Positions 1 through 7,070 of a stretch of DNA of 64,000 bases are shown piece after piece (the first letter of the stretch is position 1; each line of letters opens with the position of its first letter). Origin of the DNA: Allobaculum stercoricanis DSM 13633 (GTDB lineage: Bacteria; Bacillota_I; Bacilli_A; Erysipelotrichales; Erysipelotrichaceae); the NCBI RefSeq assembly GCF_000384195.1, contig NZ_KB913034.1, positions 1,247,714 through 1,311,713 of the forward strand, given 5' to 3'. The position numbers were made by a program, and so were the translations under genes. The notes under the pieces are model-generated. The model ran no database searches and had not been told where the DNA came from. It saw nothing but the letters and a program-made list of their open reading frames with translations.

Positions 1-122
1 TTCTACCCTGCAATAGTCTCGAAATGAATGTTTTTGCGTGATTTCGATGTAACTTTTTGAAAACGTTTACGTTATTTCTTTTCTCTTTTCGATTTTTTAA
101 TCAACATAATCCCTGAAAAGGG

Positions 123-153
123 TAGAAAAAAAGCAGAGCATTACGCTCTGCTA
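123..153 (-). terminator. Intrinsic terminator after rpmF
   Basis: Just downstream of the rpmF stop, minus-strand RNA can form an 8-9 bp stem (AGCAGAGC/GCTCTGCT) around a short loop, followed by seven U residues. This closes the yceD-rpmF transcript. Confidence 0.85.
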
Positions 154-159
154 ATAGGC

Positions 160-339
160 TTATTCACCGACTTCGAGTACCTGTCTGCCATTATATTGAC
201 CGCAAGATGGGCAAACTTTGTGAGATAATTTGTATTCTCCGCAGTTTGGGCATTTTACGATTGCAGGTTTAGTCAGTTTGTAATGAGTTCTTCTTTTTGC
301 CTTACGGTGTTTAGAACCTCTTCTCTGCTGTACAGCCAT
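160..339 (-). CDS. rpmF: 50S ribosomal protein L32
   Basis: This 59-residue protein starts [19 protein letters not shown], the conserved basic N-terminus of L32, and carries a four-cysteine zinc ribbon (CPNCG near residue 30, CPSCG near residue 43). That makes it the C+ (zinc-binding) form. It is a component of the large ribosomal subunit. A strong AGGAGG site lies about 6 nt before the ATG. It follows yceD by 15 nt, the widely conserved yceD-rpmF arrangement, and is followed directly by an intrinsic terminator, so the two genes form a transcription unit driven by the promoter at 897-925. Confidence 0.97.
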   Translation of the reverse strand: MAVQQRRGSKHRKAKRRTHYKLTKPAIVKCPNCGEYKLSHKVCPSCGQYNGRQVLEVGE

Positions 340-354
340 CAGTGCACCTCCTAC

Positions 355-870
355 TTAATCCTCGAATTTAAATTCTTTGAGTTTTGCCCAACGTGGATCC
401 TCTTCTTTCGTTTCAGGAATAACATCCTGATCGCTAATCAGAGTCCAACCTTCACCTTGTGGGTATTCTTCACGGGCTAAATGAGTAATGCTCATGGGTG
501 CTTCATATGCTATGGCTTCTTCTGCCTCATCCGTCAGGTCAATTACATCTTTAAATACCCGAATGATTTCTTCTTCATCATCATCCTCGATTAAAGGATC
601 AAAAGAATATTCTTGTCTCGAATCCGTTTCGAAATCCACATCCAGATCTTCTCCGGTTATGGAGTCAATGACAGTCATAGTTCCTGTATAATGAAGGCTG
701 CTTACCACTTTGCTTTTGCCATCAAAATGAAGTGTTCCTTCAATATGACAATGGGGCAAAGCTTGAACAGGCGTGTTGACAAACCGTTCTCCAGTTGGAT
801 CACAGTATTCTAAGTCAACTGGAATACTGGACTTCGGTGCAGCCAGAAAATCGCTTCTTTTAAATTTCAC
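355..870 (-). CDS. yceD: YceD family protein (DUF177), rRNA accumulation
   Basis: A protein of about 171 residues, acidic in its C-terminal half, located immediately upstream of rpmF as YceD/YlbN proteins are in most bacteria. The family has been linked to 23S rRNA accumulation, but the molecular role is unclear. An ATG at 891 is in frame, but the consensus promoter at 897-925 predicts a transcript start near 890, after that ATG. A GTG at 870 has a good Shine-Dalgarno (GAGGTGA) 6-7 nt upstream, so I start the gene there (VKFKRSDF...). A short DxDxE-type central stretch and the run EDDDEEE near residue 90 are visible. Function is assigned by context and family resemblance. Confidence 0.88.
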   Translation of the reverse strand: MKFKRSDFLAAPKSSIPVDLEYCDPTGERFVNTPVQALPHCHIEGTLHFDGKSKVVSSLHYTGTMTVIDSITGEDLDVDFETDSRQEYSFDPLIEDDDEEEIIRVFKDVIDLTDEAEEAIAYEAPMSITHLAREEYPQGEGWTLISDQDVIPETKEEDPRWAKLKEFKFED

Positions 871-896
871 GATATTCACCTCATGTAGCATTTGAT

Positions 897-925
897 ATTA
901 TATGCATGCTGTTTGCAAATGTCAA
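897..925 (-). promoter_or_regulatory. Consensus sigma-A promoter of yceD-rpmF
   Basis: On the minus strand a perfect TTGACA (920-925) and a perfect TATAAT (897-902) are separated by exactly 17 bp. The predicted transcription start is near 890, which excludes the ATG at 891 and supports the GTG start at 870. Confidence 0.9.
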
Positions 926-1129
926 ACAAAGAAATCATGTCATCAAAATGTGCAAAGAATCTTAAAAATCGGCCAACAAATATCGCCTGTATTCAAATTG
1001 CAAAATGACAATTTTCGATCTCTTTATCTAAGAATTGATATTCATTTGAATATCAACTCCATCATAGCAAATTTTTTATCGAGTCCGTTTCCTTCCATGC
1101 ATATTTTAAAACTAACTTTTTCTATATTC

Positions 1130-1159
1130 ATAAATAAAATCACAAAGAAACCTTCTTTG
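1130..1159 (-). terminator. Possible terminator after the cyclophilin gene
   Basis: A 7-bp stem (CAAAGAA/TTCTTTG, 1143-1159) lies 26 nt beyond the stop codon, followed on the minus strand by a U-rich but interrupted tract. It is a weak terminator by eye. The rest of the gap between 926 and 1184 shows nothing else I can name. Confidence 0.4.
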
Positions 1160-1184
1160 GATTTTGTTTCTTGTCTTTTTCGTT

Positions 1185-1856
1185 CTATTTTTGAGTCACA
1201 GTAATTGATTCAATTACTGGTTGTTGGTCCGCTTCAATCGTTCCGTTGTTATCCGTTGGTTCTGCTTTTTGGGCAATTTGATCAACGACTTCCATACCGG
1301 AAGTTACCGTTCCAAATGCAGCATAATTTCCATCTAATGATTCATTATCCGCTTGCATAATAAAAAATTGTGAGCTTGCTGAATCTGGATCATTGCTTCT
1401 TGCCATCGAAACCGTTCCACGAACATGTTTTAGACTGTTATCAAATCCATTAGCGGCAAATTCTCCCGTAATTAAATGAGAGCTTCCGCCCGTTCCAGTT
1501 CCAGTTGGATCGCCACCTTGAATCATGAAGCCTTCCATAATGCGATGCATCGTCAATCCATCATAGAAACCAGATTGGGCAAGTTTTACGAAGTTTTCAA
1601 CAGTTTCTGGCGCAATCCCTTCATCCATCGTAAAGACAATAGGTTGATCATAGTCTTTCATCTTGATCACTGCTTCATATTGCGTTTGTCCCGGTTCGCT
1701 ATGATCTGCTTTTGCTTGAGTTGTTTGCGTTGTTGTCGATTCCAAGTCCGCTTTGCTTTGTGTAGATGATGTTGCATTTGTTGAGTTAGAACATGCAACA
1801 AACAACATCGAACTTAAAAGCAAGATTGCTCCTGTTTTAACTTTCATTTGATTCAT
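1185..1856 (-). CDS. Cyclophilin-type peptidyl-prolyl isomerase lipoprotein
   Basis: A 223-residue protein with a lipoprotein signal peptide: hydrophobic residues 9-21 end in the lipobox FVAC, with Cys22 as the likely lipidated residue, so the enzyme should sit on the outer face of the membrane. A Thr/Ser/Gln-rich linker (about 23-55) leads into a cyclophilin domain (about 58-220). The family signatures are visible: TVENFVKLAQSGFYDG, HRIMEGFMIQGGDP and SSQFFIM. It should catalyse proline cis-trans isomerisation of exported proteins. The start is supported by AGAAGGTGA about 6 nt before the ATG. It stands alone, divergent from tmcAL. Confidence 0.93.
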   Translation of the reverse strand: MNQMKVKTGAILLLSSMLFVACSNSTNATSSTQSKADLESTTTQTTQAKADHSEPGQTQYEAVIKMKDYDQPIVFTMDEGIAPETVENFVKLAQSGFYDGLTMHRIMEGFMIQGGDPTGTGTGGSSHLITGEFAANGFDNSLKHVRGTVSMARSNDPDSASSQFFIMQADNESLDGNYAAFGTVTSGMEVVDQIAQKAEPTDNNGTIEADQQPVIESITVTQK

Positions 1857-2162
1857 AATTTTTCACCTTCTAAAAATACTTCAAGCCTCAGTATTCGCTT
1901 GAATCTGCTTTTTTCATTTTGTCATTGAACAAAATCCGCTTTAGTTGCGTTTGTCTTCATTACATTAAACTATCCACTTCGCTTTTACACCGTTTTCGTT
2001 TCAAAAACACAAAGAATTCACTATTCTCTTCGTGATTTTAAAAAGTTCTCCCTTTCCTTTTACACTTAAATAGCTTGTCGATTAGCATCTTCACTTTCGG
2101 TTTATCTTGAATTTATGATTTAAAATGAATCGAAGTCTTCGATTGTTTGATAGACTGAAAGC
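1857..2162. other. Divergent intergenic region, cyclophilin / tmcAL
   Basis: These 306 bases separate two divergently transcribed genes and should hold both promoters. They are AT-rich, with no coding potential. I see several -10-like hexamers but no pair close enough to consensus to call. Confidence 0.5.
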
Positions 2163-3194
2163 ATGATTATTGCAGGTGTGATTGCTGAATTCAATCCGAT
2201 GCATGATGGGCATCGTTATTTACTTCAAACCATCAAAGAACAACTTCATCCCGATGTTTTAATCGTTGTTCTATCTACTTATTTTTCTTCTCGAGGTCTT
2301 CCTTCCTTAGAAAATGTCGAAACAAAAACAAAACTGGCACTCGAAGCTGGTGCTGATCTAGTGATCGCTTTACCAAGCGTTTATGCCATGCAAAGTGCGG
2401 ATTATTTTGCTCGTTATGCGATCGAAGCTTTATCGAGCGCTCAAGTCAATATTCTATGCTTTGGATCAGAAAGTGCCAATTTGCATACCCTTCAACAAAA
2501 AGCCAAACAAATTCAACTCTTAAACGTTGATCCCTCTACATCACTCGCCCGAAATGCGGCCAAGTTCGATCTCGACTTACAACCAAACGATATTCTCGCC
2601 ATCCAATATATTCGTTGGTGTGAAAACTTTAATATCAAGCCCTATCCGATTTTACGCGATCAATCGCTCAAATCCGCTACTCAAACCAGAGCAGACTATT
2701 TTTCCGGAATAGAGCAAGTTGAAGATCATTTATTCGAACCTCAGCAAAATTGGTCTTCCTATTACCCTTTTTTGCGTTATCAACTTTTAGAGAATGATCC
2801 AAAAGTGCTGAGTCAAATTTTCTTAGTCGAAGAAGGAATTGAACATCGCTTAATTCAATGTGCCCTTTTGCATGATCGTTGGGAAGACTTCTTAAATGCG
2901 GCAGTAACGAAAACTTATTCTAAAGCGCGGATTCAAAGAACTTGCTTTATGATTTTGCTACAAATTTCTAAAACAGAAGTGAAAGAACACCCCTCTTTTT
3001 TTGAAATGCAAATCCTTGGCATGAATACAATTGGTCGCAATTGGATTAAGTCTTTGCCAAAAGAAACACCCATGGCAAGCAAATTCAACCAATTGCCCAC
3101 TCACTTACAAAAATGGCATCTCAAAGAACACCGTTTATATTCTTTGATTTCGCCAAAGACAAAACCTTGGAAAGTCGTCGTTGAACACGAATAA
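2163..3194 (+). CDS. tmcAL: tRNA(Met) cytidine acetate ligase TmcAL
   Basis: This 343-residue protein begins MIIAGVIAEFNPMHDGH, the nucleotidyltransferase signature of TmcAL (YlbM), with the HxGH motif at residues 14-17. TmcAL uses acetate and ATP to make N4-acetylcytidine at the wobble position of elongator tRNA(Met). Family members are usually 380-400 residues, so this copy is somewhat short at the C-terminus (ends VVVEHE), though nothing suggests a frameshift. Position near yceD-rpmF matches the Bacillus ylbM-ylbN-rpmF neighbourhood. Only a weak ribosome-binding site (GAAAG) precedes the ATG. Confidence 0.9.
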   Translation: MIIAGVIAEFNPMHDGHRYLLQTIKEQLHPDVLIVVLSTYFSSRGLPSLENVETKTKLALEAGADLVIALPSVYAMQSADYFARYAIEALSSAQVNILCFGSESANLHTLQQKAKQIQLLNVDPSTSLARNAAKFDLDLQPNDILAIQYIRWCENFNIKPYPILRDQSLKSATQTRADYFSGIEQVEDHLFEPQQNWSSYYPFLRYQLLENDPKVLSQIFLVEEGIEHRLIQCALLHDRWEDFLNAAVTKTYSKARIQRTCFMILLQISKTEVKEHPSFFEMQILGMNTIGRNWIKSLPKETPMASKFNQLPTHLQKWHLKEHRLYSLISPKTKPWKVVVEHE

Positions 3195-3261
3195 GAAAAT
3201 CGCAATTTCATCGAGTGGATCAACCAAAAATCAAAATACTTCTTGTGCGAAAGGAGAATTG

Positions 3262-3849
3262 ATGATGAAACAAAATCCCCACAACAAAACAAAACGATGG
3301 ATCGGCCTTGCTGCTCTAATTGGAACATGTGTTATGATCTATCGTCATTACTTACCCCCAATTAAAAAACCAAAAGACACTCCTTATGAATATGGATTAG
3401 TCCTTGGTTGTGCTGCTCATGATGATGGAAGCATGTCCAACTCCCAACTTGGACGTTGCCAATTCGCTTTAAAGGAGTATGATCGCGGTCGTTTTAAAAC
3501 GCTCATTTTATCCGGATCCGCTGTCCAAAATGAATATGTAGAAGCTGAAGTCATGGCCAAATGGATCCAAGAACAAAATCCCAATATTCCTTTACTTTTA
3601 GAAACGCAAGCCAAAAATACGTGGGAAAATTTAAAATTTGTCCAACAAATGATCAAAGATGCCCCTATTGAAATCATCACTGGCTCGATGCATGCAAGAA
3701 GAGCCAGTGCAATTGCCGCCAATTTCTTCCCGAATTATTGCGTTGCGAGCTATCCTGACTTCACGTTCAAAAAACTAATTTTAGAAGCTCGTTCACGCTT
3801 GCTCTATTGTTTTATCGAACTAAAAAAATCATTACAGAACACTCGTTAA
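3262..3849 (+). CDS. YdcF/SanA family membrane protein (DUF218)
   Basis: A 195-residue protein with one N-terminal membrane segment (about 12-30) followed by a DUF218 domain. Family landmarks are GLVLGCAAHDDGSMSN, LSGSAVQNEYVEAEVM and ITGSMHARRASAI. SanA/YdcF proteins act in envelope integrity in other bacteria; their reaction is not settled. I start at the ATG at 3262 because AAGGAG lies 5 nt upstream; an earlier in-frame ATG at 3181 overlaps tmcAL and has no such site. It is followed by a strong terminator and may be co-transcribed with tmcAL. Confidence 0.85.
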   Translation: MMKQNPHNKTKRWIGLAALIGTCVMIYRHYLPPIKKPKDTPYEYGLVLGCAAHDDGSMSNSQLGRCQFALKEYDRGRFKTLILSGSAVQNEYVEAEVMAKWIQEQNPNIPLLLETQAKNTWENLKFVQQMIKDAPIEIITGSMHARRASAIAANFFPNYCVASYPDFTFKKLILEARSRLLYCFIELKKSLQNTR

Positions 3850-3900
3850 AAAACTGCTCGACGATCTAATCTATCCGATCGATTCGAGCAGTTTTATTTT
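3850..3900. terminator. Bidirectional terminator between YdcF-like gene and lipoprotein 1
   Basis: A 12-bp stem, AAAACTGCTCGA (3850-3861) with its complement at 3884-3895, is flanked by an A-run and a T-run. It can end transcription from both converging genes. Confidence 0.85.
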
Positions 3901-3937
3901 GAATATGATCATTTTATTGGAATTGATTATTTGGATT

Positions 3938-4429
3938 TTATTCGCAAGTAAGGCCTTCTTGAGTTTCAAAACCTTCTACTAAATCTTTATAAACTAATTT
4001 TGTATCTTCTGGAAGTTCAGCAACTTCTAAAATTTTGGAGAAATCCTCGAGTTCAATCGAGAGTTTTAAACTTTCTTCTGTCATTTCTGATTTAATCGAA
4101 TCTGCTTCAACATTTAACATCGATCCAATAGCTTCTTTATAGACTGATTCATTTTGTTTGACTGCTAATTTGACATCTTCATCGGTTAGTTCAGCACCTG
4201 CTACTCCAGATAAATCACGGATTGTCGAATATGGCATTTCGAATTCACATGTCATGCTATCGATTTCGGCATCTTCACTTGGTGCAGTAATTGTAAATGC
4301 GACTTTCATTCCGTCTAATTCCGTAGCGCAACTTGTCGATACAGTTTTGGATACTGGGGCATTGTTTGAACATCCTACCAATAGGGTTGCTCCGATCAAT
4401 AAAGCTGAGATTGATTTAAAATTTTTCAT
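3938..4429 (-). CDS. Lipoprotein, DUF1307/YehR-like (paralogue 1)
   Basis: A 163-residue lipoprotein: the signal peptide MKNFKSISALLIGATLLVGC ends in lipobox LVGC with Cys20. The mature part is acidic and ends in EGLTCE. It resembles the DUF1307 (YehR-like) lipoproteins in size and in the pattern of a yt..k..eeslklsieledf stretch, but I give that family only tentatively. The true start is 4429, with AAGAAAGGAA upstream; an earlier ATG at 4468 has no ribosome-binding site. The gene at 4794-5288 is clearly its paralogue (same signal peptide, same TELxxMKxxFTI stretch, same C-terminus). No function is known. Confidence 0.85.
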   Translation of the reverse strand: MKNFKSISALLIGATLLVGCSNNAPVSKTVSTSCATELDGMKVAFTITAPSEDAEIDSMTCEFEMPYSTIRDLSGVAGAELTDEDVKLAVKQNESVYKEAIGSMLNVEADSIKSEMTEESLKLSIELEDFSKILEVAELPEDTKLVYKDLVEGFETQEGLTCE

Positions 4430-4490
4430 TGTTTTTTCCTTTCTTGGAAATGGAGTAATCCTGATCACTTATCGTGATTTTCTTAAATCC

Positions 4491-4514
4491 ACTATAACTT
4501 GTAAGCGCTCATAA
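4491..4514 (-). promoter_or_regulatory. Promoter of lipoprotein 1 with shared GTAAGCGCT motif
   Basis: Minus-strand -10 TATAGT (4491-4496) lies 4 bp from a GTAAGCGCT box at 4501-4509. The same box at the same 4-bp distance from a TATAAT occurs upstream of lipoprotein 2. The plus-strand text TGTAAGCGCTCATA resembles a CcpA cre site with about one mismatch. Regulation by CcpA is an inference. Confidence 0.5.
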
Positions 4515-4600
4515 TGAAATAAAAATACACAAAAAAATACATATTTTTTTCATTTCACCTTCAAATAATTCTAAGCCTGTTCTTTTTATTCACCGAAAAA

Positions 4601-4745
4601 TAAAAGGAATGCTTTTCACTAGCATCCCTTTCTTATTGATGAATTATATTTTATTGAATCGTACGAATGATTTCATTGACGGAATGAACACGATTTTTTG
4701 AATTTGACGTGTTCAATAGATCGGAAGCTGGTCAAGATTGATTTG
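4601..4745 (-). pseudogene. Relic copy of the relA 3' end with its terminator
   Basis: The minus strand encodes SVNEIIRTIQ followed by a stop at 4651-4653, nearly identical to the C-terminus of the intact RelA (SVNEVIRTIQ, stop at 7071). Similarity continues through the downstream terminator hairpin (4604-4632, compare 7022-7051) and fades upstream near 4745. It is too short to be a gene. With the paralogous lipoproteins on either side it marks a tandem duplication of a relA-3'-end plus lipoprotein unit. Confidence 0.85.
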
Positions 4746-4793
4746 AGAAGTTTTTGATCAATTATTGATTGTGTTTAGATTTAATTTGGTTTT

Positions 4794-5288
4794 TTATTCG
4801 CAAGTTAGTCCTTCTTGAGCTTCTAACTTTTCAACTACATCTTTAAAGATTAATTCAGTATCTTCTGGAAGATCTGCGATTTCATAGAATTGATCCATGT
4901 CATCAATATCAACTGAAAGTTTTATGCTGTCTTCGGTAAATTCAGCTTCCACAGATTCCACATCAACGTCAAATTCAGATGCCACTGATTGTTTATAAAT
5001 TTCGGCATCTTGTTGAGCCGTCGCTTTGAATTCCTCATCAGAAACATCCGTCATTCCCGCTAATTCCTTAATAACTGAAAACGGCATTTCAATTCCAGTT
5101 TGAACGTGATCAATTTTGGCATCTTTGCTTGACGCACTAATTGTAAATTTCATTTTCATTGCGCCCAATTCAGTCGAACAGCTTTTTGATACTGTTTTAG
5201 AGACACTAGGTACAGTTGCATTATTTGAACATCCAACAAATAAAGCTGCTCCAATGAGTAAAGCAGAAATTGTTTTTAAGTGTTTCAT
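4794..5288 (-). CDS. Lipoprotein, DUF1307/YehR-like (paralogue 2)
   Basis: A 164-residue paralogue of the protein at 3938-4429. Its signal peptide MKHLKTISALLIGAALFVGC ends in lipobox FVGC with Cys20, and the C-terminus is again EGLTCE. The acidic mature region carries the same TELGAMKMKFTI and LPEDTELIFKDVVEKLEAQ-like stretches. AAGGAA precedes the ATG. It lies between relA and the relA 3' relic, as expected if relA plus lipoprotein duplicated in tandem. It should be membrane-anchored on the outer surface; its role is unknown. Confidence 0.85.
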   Translation of the reverse strand: MKHLKTISALLIGAALFVGCSNNATVPSVSKTVSKSCSTELGAMKMKFTISASSKDAKIDHVQTGIEMPFSVIKELAGMTDVSDEEFKATAQQDAEIYKQSVASEFDVDVESVEAEFTEDSIKLSVDIDDMDQFYEIADLPEDTELIFKDVVEKLEAQEGLTCE

Positions 5289-5350
5289 ATACTTTTCCTT
5301 TCCAGATTATCGAATAATCCCAATCACTTAAAACTACTTTAAACACTTTA

Positions 5351-5370
5351 ATTATAACTCGTAAGCGCTA
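5351..5370 (-). promoter_or_regulatory. Promoter of lipoprotein 2 with shared GTAAGCGCT motif
   Basis: A perfect minus-strand TATAAT (5351-5356) sits 4 bp from GTAAGCGCT (5361-5369), the same layout as at lipoprotein 1. A TTGCTT 16 bp further upstream could serve as the -35. Confidence 0.55.
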
Positions 5371-5378
5371 CAAGCAAT

Positions 5379-5406
5379 ATAAAAAACGCTAACTTCTTTA
5401 GCGGTT
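5379..5406 (-). terminator. Small minus-strand terminator-like hairpin
   Basis: TAGCG/CGCTA pairing (5385-5406) is followed on the minus strand by six U residues. It lies between the small membrane-protein gene and lipoprotein 2 and may be a second barrier to read-through. Confidence 0.5.
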
Positions 5407-5505
5407 ATGTCTGTTGGCATGACCGTTTTTTCTCTATCTCATCAAATAACAAGAATTCGATTGCACGATTCAATCATGGACAACACTCTGTTTTTCATGG
5501 AACTG

Positions 5506-5547
5506 AAAAAAGGCAGCAACTCAAGGAGTTTACCTTAAGTTCCTGCC
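5506..5547 (-). terminator. Terminator after the secreted/membrane protein pair
   Basis: A long stem (GGCAG plus AACTTAAGG, pairing with CCTTGAGTT plus CTGCC, 5512-5547) is followed on the minus strand by six U residues, 26 nt beyond the stop at 5573. Confidence 0.85.
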
Positions 5548-5572
5548 ATTGCTACACCTGAATTATAGTTAA

Positions 5573-5761
5573 CTATTCTTCATTATTTTTTGATTTTGAT
5601 AGATGCAAGATCACGGAAGATAAAATAACAAACCCAAAATAAGTCAAGGTTCCACCTATCAAATCATTACCAGGGATTGCTAATAACCAGCTTGTAGCAA
5701 TCGCCAAAATGATATAAATTATCGTACATGTAATAATAAATTTTTTTACAGATTCAAACAT
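5573..5761 (-). CDS. Small two-segment membrane protein
   Basis: A 62-residue protein with two hydrophobic segments (about residues 7-25 and 33-53) and a charged C-terminus (HLSKSKNNEE). An upstream in-frame ATG at 5851 lies inside the preceding gene, so I start at 5761, where GAGAGG lies about 5 nt upstream. It follows the secreted-protein gene by 10 nt and shares its terminator, so the two are probably one operon. I do not recognise a family. An immunity or anchoring role for the secreted partner is possible but unsupported by sequence motifs. Confidence 0.65.
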   Translation of the reverse strand: MFESVKKFIITCTIIYIILAIATSWLLAIPGNDLIGGTLTYFGFVILSSVILHLSKSKNNEE

Positions 5762-5771
5762 AGCTTGCCTC

Positions 5772-6518
5772 TCAATAATTGAAAGTAGTGTAATTCGCCA
5801 TTTGATCTTCAAATCCAGTAACATTGAAAGAAATACCTGCACCAGGGCCAAAACTTACGCCGATTCCACCCACCGATGCCTTTCTATGACAATATGAAGA
5901 ACTGACATTAGCAATGCCACTACTGTCATTTTTAGAAATTTTGGCATTAATTCTTACCCATTCTAACGCTTGTCCATAATAATCACTGCATTCCACAGAA
6001 TATCCTACACCTTGATTTGGGGATTGAGAGATTAAATTAGTTTTTCCTGCGGCAACCCCAATGCTTTTATATGAAGCTGTAGCACTTGAAGAAATAAGAG
6101 CAAAATTATCTGCCCATGCAAGAGCGAATGCATCTTGCATTCTAAATGCAGGAACCATTTTCCATGTAGCAGTAGCGGTTATATTGAAAGTATCCTTTCC
6201 AGACTCCGGTACTCTTGATGCAGTAACATAAATTGACATTTCATTGGAACCTATTGCACCTTTTGTTAATACACCATCATAATTTTTTAAATATTCTTCT
6301 TCAGTTTCTAAAACTTGAACTGTTTTTGTAATCGCAACAAGCTCCCCTTCGTAAGAAAAATTAGGATCGATTTCGTAAATCTCATATAATAGTTCTATTT
6401 CTTTTTGGCTCAAATGGTCGTATTTATTTCCCTCAAACTCGTTAGCGTTAATTGAGGATGTAGGAATACATAAAAACGTTATCGAAAAAATTAGAATTAT
6501 GTTAATTAGTTTTTTCAT
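5772..6518 (-). CDS. Secreted protein of unknown function
   Basis: A 248-residue protein with a classical signal peptide (MKKLINIILIFSITFLCIP, cleavage probably after SINA near residue 25). The mature region has an acidic start (about 26-55), then a Ser/Thr- and aromatic-rich beta-like region. It ends in a Gly-rich segment (GGIGVSFGPGAGISFNVTG, about 215-233) and an aromatic tail (TTFNY). There is no cell-wall anchor. The cysteines in the mature part could form a disulphide. A GGAGAT-like site precedes the ATG. I do not recognise the family. It sits with the small membrane-protein gene in a stretch inserted between relA and the duplicated lipoproteins. Confidence 0.75.
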   Translation of the reverse strand: MKKLINIILIFSITFLCIPTSSINANEFEGNKYDHLSQKEIELLYEIYEIDPNFSYEGELVAITKTVQVLETEEEYLKNYDGVLTKGAIGSNEMSIYVTASRVPESGKDTFNITATATWKMVPAFRMQDAFALAWADNFALISSSATASYKSIGVAAGKTNLISQSPNQGVGYSVECSDYYGQALEWVRINAKISKNDSSGIANVSSSYCHRKASVGGIGVSFGPGAGISFNVTGFEDQMANYTTFNY

Positions 6519-6920
6519 AAGTATATCTCCTTTCTAAACTAAATTTCACATATACGCAGTATACTTTCCCATGGTTATCACATCTCCCTATTTCTACTTT
6601 AATTGTAAAACATATTATTTTTTTATGTTAGTCTTATGCAATCACCAAAAATATATTATAATAATAAAATACGATCTACATCATCGACATTTTCAGCAAT
6701 CATAAACATTAAACATAACGATTGTATGTAAAAAATAATGTATCAACATCCAAGCACACCCTTGGAAGAGAGTGTACTTTTTTCTCTGTTAATTTTTTAT
6801 TCAGTAGAACAATCGAGTAAAGAAGTGACTGATTAGTACTGTTTTTTCATCTCACAACACCTACACAGGAATATGTGATGGTTCAAGTAATTTTTTAGTT
6901 CTTATTAAATGTTAATAAAG
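6519..6920. other. Intergenic, probable promoter region of the secreted protein
   Basis: About 400 AT-rich bases with no convincing gene. They include a partial inverted repeat near 6749-6775 (AAGCACAC against GTGTACTT, followed by T residues) and a CATCWCACA/TGTGATG inverted repeat near 6850-6883. Either could belong to the decayed group II intron next to it. Confidence 0.4.
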
Positions 6921-7016
6921 AGAGTTGATCAAGTATGGTCGATTCCCTTTCCTCTGACGATAATGACTGTATTCGAACTTTCACCCACTAGATGCGTGTC
7001 ATGCTCGCCGCAGCAC
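6921..7016 (-). mobile_element. Probable 5' remnant of a group II intron
   Basis: Read on the minus strand from 7016, the sequence starts GTGCTGCGGCGAGC and continues through ATGACACGCATCTAGTGGG and TGAAAGTTC. This strongly resembles the 5' end and domain I of bacterial group II introns (GTGCG start, GTGGGTGAAAGT core). It begins directly after the U-tract of the relA terminator, the site that group IIC introns prefer. I find no intron-encoded reverse transcriptase and no domain V, so only a fragment remains. The assignment is from memory of the consensus. Confidence 0.45.
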
Positions 7017-7051
7017 TTAAAAAGAGAATGCCTAATTTCAAGCATTCTCTT
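7017..7051 (-). terminator. Terminator of relA
   Basis: A 10-bp stem (AAGAGAATGC at 7022-7031 with its complement at 7042-7051), followed on the minus strand by UUUUUAA, 20 nt beyond the relA stop. Confidence 0.85.
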
Positions 7052-7070
7052 CTTGTTGATGAATTTTATT

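Noticed and set aside
1..127. A 9-bp inverted repeat (TTCTACCCT at 1-9, AGGGTAGAA at 119-127) at the window edge
   Set aside because: The arms are over 100 bp apart, the left arm sits at the cut edge, and there is no associated gene or duplication, so chance cannot be excluded.
902..1204. A 100-codon plus-strand open frame
   Set aside because: It overlaps the yceD promoter and the end of the cyclophilin gene, has no ribosome-binding site, and its Ile/Phe/Ser-rich composition reflects AT-rich intergenic DNA.
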